Part shown: piece after piece, positions 6,755 to 11,378 of the stretch
How positions within the stretch are numbered: the stretch's first letter is position 1
Layout: every line of letters begins with the position of its first letter
Origin: Elusimicrobiota bacterium
Lineage (GTDB): Bacteria > Elusimicrobiota > UBA5214 > JBBAAG01
Reading direction: 5' to 3'
NCBI GenBank assembly: GCA_041658405.1
Contig: JBBAAG010000069.1
Location: 1-17,901, forward strand
DNA: 17,901 nucleotides
The notes under the pieces: generated by a model
Told to the model about the DNA's origin: nothing
Databases searched by the model: none
What the model saw: only the letters and a program-made list of their open reading frames with translations
Position numbers and translations under genes: made by a program

Positions 6755-7042
6755 ATGGATAAAAATATATTCAAGAAAGAACTTACTAAAATAGTAGAAA
6801 TAACCAAAGAATATGGCGCGAAATCTGTAATATTGTTTGGCTCCTGTGTAGAAAACGTTGAAACCGCGCGGGATATAGATGTTGCAGTTAAAGGTGTAAA
6901 ACCAAGGCTGTTTTTTGAGATGTATGGCAAAATATTGGATGTTATTGACAGTGAAATAGATTTAGTACCGTTGGAAAATGCCCGAAAACATTTCGCTCAA
7001 AATATTATTGGAACAGGACAATGGGTCTATGGCAAAAAATAA
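6755..7042 (+). CDS. MntA-like nucleotidyltransferase antitoxin
   Basis: A 95-residue MNT-domain protein. The signature is VILFGSCVENVETARDIDVAV (26-45 approximately), with G29-S30, D40-x-D42, and a third acidic position in SEIDLV (D69). This is the pattern of active minimal nucleotidyltransferases. Known MntA proteins neutralise the HepT RNase by transferring AMP to it; the intact catalytic residues fit that role. The stop codon overlaps the start of the next gene by 14 bases, so the two proteins are made from one mRNA in a coupled way. Order is antitoxin first, toxin second, the opposite of the other pair at 2916-3594. The product is cytoplasmic. Confidence 0.88.
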   Translation: MDKNIFKKELTKIVEITKEYGAKSVILFGSCVENVETARDIDVAVKGVKPRLFFEMYGKILDVIDSEIDLVPLENARKHFAQNIIGTGQWVYGKK

Positions 7043-7490
7043 TGTGCGGTTGAAATCTGATATAAAAGCTGAGATTAAATTGATTGAACAAGTCGTAGAA
7101 TATCTGGTGTCAATGAAAAACAAAACAGGGTTGAATAGTTTAAACGACACACAAAAAGCGGCGATAGGAACGTATTTAATGAATTTTTATAATGGTATTG
7201 AAAACATACTTAAACGTATAAGCAAAGAGTATTACAAAACGATGCCTAAAGGGGAAAGCTGGCATAAGGAGTTGTTGGAATTGTCAGCAAGTCCTTCAGA
7301 AGGTAAGGTTGCAGTGTTGAATGCGGAGATTGTTAAGGGTTTAAATCCTTATCGAGGTTTCAGGCATTTTTTTGTTAGCGGGTACGGATTTAAATTGGAT
7401 GTTGAGCTATTGGCACCGTTGATAACTAACATTGAACCCCTTTGGAATGAAATCAAAAAAGCGTTATCGAAATTTATTGAAAGCATATAA
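7029..7490 (+). CDS. HepT-like HEPN ribonuclease toxin
   Basis: A 153-residue helical protein matching the HepT-like domain family found with MNT partners. Seen in sequence: a helix with TYLMNFYNGIENILKRI (48-64), a WHKELL segment (78-83) and the core NPYRGFRHFFVSGYGFKLD (106-124). In that core R109 and R112-H113 correspond to the conserved arginine-histidine region of HEPN RNases. ATG 7029 is preferred: it overlaps the MNT stop in the usual way, and a frame-compatible ATG at 6978 would lie deep in the MNT gene. Known members cut RNA and are blocked by MntA adenylylation. Both genes are undamaged here, making this the only apparently complete toxin-antitoxin pair in the window. Confidence 0.85.
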   Translation: MAKNNVRLKSDIKAEIKLIEQVVEYLVSMKNKTGLNSLNDTQKAAIGTYLMNFYNGIENILKRISKEYYKTMPKGESWHKELLELSASPSEGKVAVLNAEIVKGLNPYRGFRHFFVSGYGFKLDVELLAPLITNIEPLWNEIKKALSKFIESI

Positions 7491-7540
7491 AAATATTTTC
7501 CGGCCTTTAGGTTTCCTTGTTTTTTACTAGAGATTGTAAC

Positions 7541-7567
7541 TTCTCATCTCCTCCTCGCGTATATATC
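7541..7567. repeat. Diverged relative of the 37-bp element
   Basis: TTCTCATCTCCTCCTCGCG followed by TATATATC. It shares the TTYTCAT, CTCCT and GCGTATATATC blocks, in order, with 6083-6119 and 8136-8172. On the minus strand it again gives a purine-rich ribosome site directly before an ATG (7547), opening a frame of only 6 codons. The 7491-7602 stretch otherwise shows no gene. Confidence 0.45.
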
Positions 7568-7602
7568 TAGTGACAGAACAAAAATGTTTTAGGAGGAAGG
7601 GT

Positions 7603-7818
7603 ATGCCACACACAGCGTTAACAAAAGAAGAACAGTTTGGCCGGTTAGAACAAGAATTGTTCGCTCGTGCGGTACCGTTGATATCATACGCCGAGGAGTA
7701 CCCGCGCAATCTGCGACTCCGGACGGACAACCGTACAGAAAGCGCGGTTACGCAGGAACAAACGTTTGATGATAAAAACCGGAAGTTGAACTTAAACAAA
7801 AAAGTGGCTATAATATAG
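7603..7818 (+). CDS. Small protein of unknown function, 71 residues
   Basis: The ATG at 7603 has one of the best ribosome sites in the window: AGGAGGAAGG at 7591-7600, with AGGAGG six bases from the ATG. The product is charged and soluble-looking, beginning MPHTALTKEEQFGRLEQELF and continuing with a short hydrophobic-charged segment (ARAVPLISYAEEYPRN). The end (LNLNKKVAII) is formed by sequence that also serves as the -10 region of the next gene, so the natural C-terminus may have been lost. I do not recognise the family. The position before a small VYKFKTF protein in a toxin-antitoxin island suggests an antitoxin-like or accessory role, without motif support. Confidence 0.5.
   Translation: MPHTALTKEEQFGRLEQELFARAVPLISYAEEYPRNLRLRTDNRTESAVTQEQTFDDKNRKLNLNKKVAII
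7786..7814 (+). promoter_or_regulatory. Sigma70 promoter of the VYKFKTF small gene
   Basis: TTGAAC (7786-7791), 17-base spacer, TATAAT (7809-7814). The predicted start is about 7821, one base before the ATG at 7822, so this transcript should also be leaderless. The promoter lies inside the last codons of the preceding gene. Confidence 0.68.
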
Positions 7819-7821
7819 AGT

Positions 7822-8043
7822 ATGAAACACGTATATAAATTCAAAACTTTTGCCGAACATAACGCGTATGTGTTGTCAGAACAAGTTAATACCAAGTTTG
7901 ACTACAAACGCGCGGTAAAGTTTTTTAAACAGTTCGGGATAAAGCGCAAGTGTCCATACCCGCCCGGGGTGTACAAGTTTAAAACATTTGCTGCTGCGCG
8001 GAAGTTTGACCTCAAAATGCGGGTTTTAAACAGTAAGATATGA
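7822..8043 (+). CDS. Small basic protein with duplicated VYKFKTF motif, 73 residues
   Basis: The same seven residues, VYKFKTF, occur at 4-10 and 50-56, each followed by a short helix-like segment (AEHNAY and AAARKF). The second copy is preceded by YPPG. The underlying codons differ (for example AAATTC against AAGTTT), so this is an old internal duplication kept at protein level rather than a recent copy. Small proteins with a G-V-Y-K/R-F motif are often found next to nucleotidyltransferase genes of the AbiEii or MNT kind, as far as I recall; here the expected partner is missing. Only the tiny proteins at 8360 and 8532 follow. The gene has a strong promoter but no leader or Shine-Dalgarno. A 23-bp palindrome starts 12 bases after the stop. 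Function unknown. Confidence 0.62.
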   Translation: MKHVYKFKTFAEHNAYVLSEQVNTKFDYKRAVKFFKQFGIKRKCPYPPGVYKFKTFAAARKFDLKMRVLNSKI

Positions 8044-8054
8044 TTCTAAACCGC

Positions 8055-8077
8055 TTACGAACGCACTGCGTTCGTAA
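8055..8077. terminator. Perfect 23-bp palindrome, possible terminator
   Basis: TTACGAACGCA and TGCGTTCGTAA separated by one C: an 11-bp perfect inverted repeat lying 12 bases after the stop of the small gene. As RNA it folds into a stem of about 8 bp with a short loop. No T run follows (AATTG), so termination would be weak. It could instead be a protein-binding palindrome or a recombination site. Confidence 0.45.
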
Positions 8078-8135
8078 TTGAACTGAAAAGTGGAATAACC
8101 TCAAAAACTGATCCAGCCTAACAATAACCTGCAAC

Positions 8136-8172
8136 TTTTCATGGTTCCCCTACGTATATATCATCAGAAGCG
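8136..8172. repeat. 37-bp repeat at the 5' side of ARPP-1 remnant C
   Basis: Matches 6083-6119 at 35 of 37 positions. Only about 7 bases separate it from the ARPP-1 3' fragment at 8180, whereas in the other copy about 450 bases lie between. On the minus strand it again carries GGGGAACC-ATG, opening a 13-codon frame. Confidence 0.78.
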
Positions 8173-8179
8173 CAAAAAA

Positions 8180-8284
8180 TCGATAGGTATCGGCAAAAAT
8201 GTCAGGTACGAAGATCAAACCGTAGTTGGTGCGGGCTTAGTGGTGGATAATACCGTCATCCATTTTTCTGTGTTCCCGAAATAA
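8180..8284 (+). pseudogene. ARPP-1 C-terminal fragment (remnant C)
   Basis: The frame SIGIGKNVRYEDQT, VVGAGLVVDNTVIHFSVFPK-stop corresponds to the last 34 residues of remnant B. Over 105 bases there are 9 differences. Of the 8 that change sense codons, 6 are synonymous, so the two copies diverged while both were under protein-level selection and were broken afterwards. Everything upstream in the gene is gone and the fragment is joined almost directly to the 37-bp 5' element. Confidence 0.85.
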
Positions 8285-8286
8285 TC
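8266..8286 (+). repeat. ARPP-1 3'-end repeat, copy C
   Basis: TTCTGTGTTCCCGAAATA plus ATC, identical over 21 bases to copy A at 2853-2873. A palindromic promoter starts two bases later. Confidence 0.85.
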
Positions 8287-8287
8287 C

Positions 8288-8322
8288 GGTCAATTGACCT
8301 ACCGTGGGAAACAAAGTATAAT
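8288..8322 (+). promoter_or_regulatory. Promoter with palindromic -35 region for the 69-residue gene
   Basis: TTGACC (8294-8299), 17-base spacer, TATAAT (8317-8322). The -35 box is the right half of a perfect 12-bp palindrome, GGTCAATTGACC (8288-8299), a candidate operator. The predicted start near 8329 leaves a leader of about 30 bases carrying a proper Shine-Dalgarno, unlike the leaderless genes nearby. Confidence 0.65.
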
Positions 8323-8359
8323 ATTGGTGTTGTCATTGATAAAAAAGCGTAGGAGTTGT

Positions 8360-8569
8360 ATGAGAAATACTTGGGTTGTAGGTAGTGTACACAAAACTGA
8401 TGCGCATAAAGGGTTTATAACTCCTAAAACTTTCGCGGATGTTTTAGATAGCTACTACTACACGATGTACGACTATCATGTCAACATCATGCATCGCGAC
8501 CCTCAGGCTATGAAGATTGACAGGGCTGTTTATGGTAAAAGAAAAATTGTTTCACAAAAAGTTTTATAA
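8360..8569 (+). CDS. Small protein of unknown function, 69 residues
   Basis: Starts at ATG 8360, with AGGAG five bases upstream and a good promoter at 8294-8322. An earlier in-frame start near 8294 would fall inside the -35 box and is rejected. The product is rich in aromatic and basic residues (WVVGSVHKTDAHKGFI at 5-20, then DSYYYTMYDYH), with no signal peptide or membrane span. No family recognised. A 36-codon frame starting at 8532 overlaps its end; the pair resembles a two-gene unit. It could be the truncated front of a longer gene. Confidence 0.55.
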   Translation: MRNTWVVGSVHKTDAHKGFITPKTFADVLDSYYYTMYDYHVNIMHRDPQAMKIDRAVYGKRKIVSQKVL

Positions 8570-8642
8570 ACGCAGTAAAGATATTGCCGACCTGGACCTT
8601 CTCATAAAAACAAAAAAACAAGCTAGTCGCTGCAAAAATTAA
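8532..8642 (+). CDS. Very short overlapping frame, 36 residues, possibly the tail of a lost gene
   Basis: Starts at ATG 8532, inside the end of the preceding gene, and reads FHKKFYKRSKDIADLDLLIK (6-25 approximately). The KDIADLDLL wording resembles the C-terminal part of some nucleotidyltransferase-like proteins of defence modules, but it is too short to assign. No own ribosome site is clear. It may be a genuine overlapping small gene or a fragment joined by deletion. The following 8643-8727 stretch shows no gene. Confidence 0.3.
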   Translation: MVKEKLFHKKFYKRSKDIADLDLLIKTKKQASRCKN

Positions 8643-8727
8643 CCTCTGAGCAAGCACACGGGATAGCCAGAATAGCTCGTCCAGCATCATAGTGTAAAAT
8701 AACCTCCAAAAATTGCCCGGTTTAACA

Positions 8728-8756
8728 TTGAATAATTTCTTCGGGGTATGTATAAT
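8728..8756 (+). promoter_or_regulatory. Sigma70-type promoter in the 8643-8902 gap
   Basis: TTGAAT (8728-8733), 17-base spacer, TATAAT (8751-8756). It resembles the promoter at 6678-6706, including CATTGAATA and a GGGGT block. No convincing gene starts at the predicted start near 8763, so its original gene may be deleted. A second, weaker promoter (TTGAAA, 18 bases, TAAAAT at 8851-8880) lies closer to the DUF262 remnant. Confidence 0.5.
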
Positions 8757-8902
8757 AACTTAGACGGTAAATATAAGTAAGTGAAAGGTCATTATTGGAT
8801 GTTAGGGATGAGGTGAATCAGTAGGTTAATTTACAGAATATTGTAATAGTTTGAAATTAACAGAAAACTTGACTTAAAATACTAATACAATTGGAGGTTA
8901 GT

Positions 8903-9036
8903 ATGAACCAACAAACAGGAAGATTCAGGCACTTGTCGACATGTTTATCAACAGAGAATTGTTGTTGCCAGAAATGCAAAGAAAATATGTGTGGAGAGAT
9001 AAACAAGTAAGAGATTTGATAGACTCACACAAATAA
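8903..9036 (+). pseudogene. GmrSD/DUF262-type gene, N-terminal remnant with frameshift
   Basis: The ATG at 8903 has GGAGG five to six bases upstream and opens MNQQTG. One base is missing near 8921, after which the next frame reads KIQALVDMFINRELLLPEMQ, RKYVWRDKQVRDLIDSHK and stops at 9034-9036. This is the N-terminus of the DUF262 family, with the conserved P-x-x-QR-x-YVW signature that belongs to the GmrS-like nucleotide-dependent part of modification-dependent restriction systems. Complete proteins have several hundred residues, so over 90 percent is gone. The remaining sequence to 9122 shows no further match. A dead defence gene. Confidence 0.82.
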
Positions 9037-9122
9037 TTCAATGGCATACAGGAAAAGTTGAAAATATTTAGTTATAAAAAATGTTTGGTGTTTATTCAAT
9101 ATGTATCATAGAAGGATAGAAC

Positions 9123-9187
9123 ATGGCAGAAATTGAACTGTGAATTTGCATCCAGTTTTGACCCAAGTTTGTATTGAACGTTTACCC
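9123..9187 (+). pseudogene. Possible transposase N-terminal debris (IS630-like)
   Basis: An AAGGA ribosome site precedes ATG 9123, which reads MAEIEL and stops. Removing two bases (a repeated TG) gives continuation ELNLHPVLTQVCIERLP. MAEIELxVL...C..R is how several IS630-family transposases begin. The match is short and the rest is absent; no terminal repeats are seen. Tentative. Confidence 0.3.
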
Positions 9188-11149
9188 AAAAAAAACGCCG
9201 TAGTTTCTATAAGCATCCGCACCGCCGAATATCGCGGCAGTACCCCAGATCGCGCCGGCAGTAATAAAATGCCCAACGGCTAGCCCTATAAACAACGGTA
9301 TTAATTTACGGTAGAGATTAACCCCGCCGATACGCAGGATCAGTAGTTTTAGTAGCCAGACCAAAAAAAATGGGCCCCAGAGTATACGCCCATACGCACC
9401 TGCCATTGCGTATCCCAAGGGGTTCAACGGTAACCCCACAATAAACGTGCGAAGTTGGATCATCACAGTTGTCACAGCAAAACCAAAGACGGTATACGCT
9501 GTTTTTGTTAGGTTAGGTTGTACGGGATTTAGCATAGCAGCGGAGGCTGTATTGTATTCTTTTAACGCTAAGGTAACACGGTACCCGCCGGTAGAAGTGC
9601 CGCCTTCAAGTAAGTTACAGCCGTACTTATAGTACGATATTAAATGCAGGCAGTAGGAAACTATTAACCCTACAGCCACAGCGATTATGAGTAATACCGC
9701 TACCCTGCGTTTATTGGTTTTAACTTCATCCGCGAGTTTGAATGCTTCCATCTGATTAGCAGCGAGTGCGTGGAAGTACGCGTCCTCCCCACCGATAAAA
9801 CGCATTACCGATAGTAATGTCAGGTTCGCGAAGTTGCCGCCTACCGAGAATATGCCCGTACCAAATGCGTTGTACATAAACGTTTGCCCACCGGCATTGA
9901 ACGGGTACAATAACATCATTGGTGTCCCGACTTCCGCACGGATACGCGTGTATACCAGTGCTGTGATATACATTAGGAAGAGTAGTAGTATACTTACCCA
10001 TAACGACATCCCGGCAAGTGTTAAGTATGCTATTAAGAATAGCGTCCCGCCAAGGATACCGAATACCGCTACTTTATAAGGTAAGGGTTCATCCGTATCG
10101 TCAATACCGGGGTCATTGAAGAAGGCTTTCCGTACGGCAGTAAGGATATGTTTTCTCGCGGTCCAGGTTAAGAATAATCCTAATGCGAGGTATACCCCAA
10201 AACTTTGTTCTTGTTCAAACGGGAACCCCGGGATTTTGTAGCCCGCGACGTTAGCAAATACTGTACTGATTTTGAATAATAAATAAAATAGCCAAATTGA
10301 GAATGATACTTCTAACGATACAAGGTAGCCTAGCCCGATGAGTTCCGGGCGGTAAAATAAATTTAATGGGCGGATAGAGCTAAACGGCGCTTCGGTAAAG
10401 TACTTCCCGATATCCAGTGACGTTCCCATCGCGGGGAAGTCTGGATTAAACGCGTTAAGTATATTCGCAGCGTTATACATAAACGCAAGCCCGAACCCGA
10501 TCCACATAACGGGATTCTTGAAGAACGGTACTTTATCACCGAGTTTACTATCCTCTGTGATCTCCAGCGGGAGGTATAGTAATGGAAAGGTTAAGTGTTC
10601 TTTCTCCACCCATTGTTTACGGAATAACACGAGGATACACATTAGTGTGAACCATAAAATTACTAAAAACAGTGTCCACATGAGTAACGGTACGGCCCAG
10701 TTTAGCCACGGGACAACGTTATTAACCGCGCCTTCGTACATTGCACGTATGGTTTCGTTATCCTTTGGGACAAGCCAGTCCGGGATATATTTTTGTAATA
10801 CCTCAAACTTATTTTCAGGTGTATTGAAGTAAAACAAGGCGGTGAGTAACGGGAATAAACGCCTTACCACCCCGACGGACATCATGGGGACCGCAACCGC
10901 GAGGAATATGTAGATAAAGACGATCTCACTGCGGGTAAGCGCGTACTTCTTCGCGAAACGGTTAACCAAAAAGTTTATCCCTGTGAGTAATAACAAAAAG
11001 GCAAGTGCAGGGATCGCAGGGACACTTTCTGAGATCTGGCATGTTTGGAAGATGAGTTCGGTTAATTGTACCCACACAGCACTTAGGAGTGTAAGTACAC
11101 CCGCAATTGCGTAAACTTTCCAGGTAATTCCTTTATTAGTGTTATCCAT
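9182..11149 (-). CDS. Polytopic membrane protein, DUF6785/DUF6784-like (OPT-transporter resembling)
   Basis: A 655-residue protein with a dozen or more hydrophobic segments, starting with a span right after MDNTNKGITWK and further spans such as ALAFLLLLTGINFLV and IVFIYIFLAVAVPMM. The cytoplasmic-side motif RKQWVEKEHLTFPLLYLPLE (around 190-210) is the hallmark I associate with this family, followed by long transmembrane and loop regions containing RAEVGTPMMLLYPFNAGG. Members are found in Planctomycetes, Lentisphaerae and several candidate phyla; they resemble oligopeptide transporters, and no substrate is established. ATG 11149 is preferred over an upstream GTG at 11194 because the family starts here; Shine-Dalgarno is weak. 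It lies on the same strand as the GH4/Gfo genes beyond the island and is divergent from the giant surface protein. A role in sugar or uronate uptake is a guess. Confidence 0.82.
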   Translation of the reverse strand: MDNTNKGITWKVYAIAGVLTLLSAVWVQLTELIFQTCQISESVPAIPALAFLLLLTGINFLVNRFAKKYALTRSEIVFIYIFLAVAVPMMSVGVVRRLFPLLTALFYFNTPENKFEVLQKYIPDWLVPKDNETIRAMYEGAVNNVVPWLNWAVPLLMWTLFLVILWFTLMCILVLFRKQWVEKEHLTFPLLYLPLEITEDSKLGDKVPFFKNPVMWIGFGLAFMYNAANILNAFNPDFPAMGTSLDIGKYFTEAPFSSIRPLNLFYRPELIGLGYLVSLEVSFSIWLFYLLFKISTVFANVAGYKIPGFPFEQEQSFGVYLALGLFLTWTARKHILTAVRKAFFNDPGIDDTDEPLPYKVAVFGILGGTLFLIAYLTLAGMSLWVSILLLFLMYITALVYTRIRAEVGTPMMLLYPFNAGGQTFMYNAFGTGIFSVGGNFANLTLLSVMRFIGGEDAYFHALAANQMEAFKLADEVKTNKRRVAVLLIIAVAVGLIVSYCLHLISYYKYGCNLLEGGTSTGGYRVTLALKEYNTASAAMLNPVQPNLTKTAYTVFGFAVTTVMIQLRTFIVGLPLNPLGYAMAGAYGRILWGPFFLVWLLKLLILRIGGVNLYRKLIPLFIGLAVGHFITAGAIWGTAAIFGGADAYRNYGVFFG

Positions 11150-11177
11150 AAATCTTATTTCAGTACCTTTTTGGATT

Positions 11178-11183
11178 ATTATA
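11178..11183 (-). promoter_or_regulatory. Candidate -10 box for the membrane-protein gene
   Basis: TATAAT on the minus strand, predicted start near 11171, leaving a leader of about 22 bases. No good -35 hexamer is present at 16-18 bases, so confidence is low. Confidence 0.35.
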
Positions 11184-11325
11184 CTTAAAAACACAGGTTA
11201 TTCATATATTAATATGTAAACTTAGTATTACAGTTATGTGTGTAGGTATGTGCAATTGTGGTACGGGTTGGGATTATGACATATTTGCTGTAGTATAGAA
11301 ATATGAAGCCTTTCTGGCAAAGACG

Positions 11326-11354
11326 TTGCAATATATTATAAATTGAAGTATCTT
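11326..11354 (+). promoter_or_regulatory. Candidate promoter for the 2024-residue protein
   Basis: TTGCAA (11326-11331), 17-base spacer, TATCTT (11349-11354). An alternative is TTGGGA-N17-TAGTAT at 11268-11296. The gene has GAGG at 11365-11368, about 10 bases before its ATG. Neither promoter is close to consensus. Confidence 0.35.
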
Positions 11355-11378
11355 AAGTTTATACGAGGTAATTTTTAA

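Noticed and set aside
7527..7895. 122-codon minus-strand frame
   Set aside because: It is antisense to two small genes that have a strong ribosome site and a strong promoter; its composition (many Cys, Ser, Arg) looks like a shadow.
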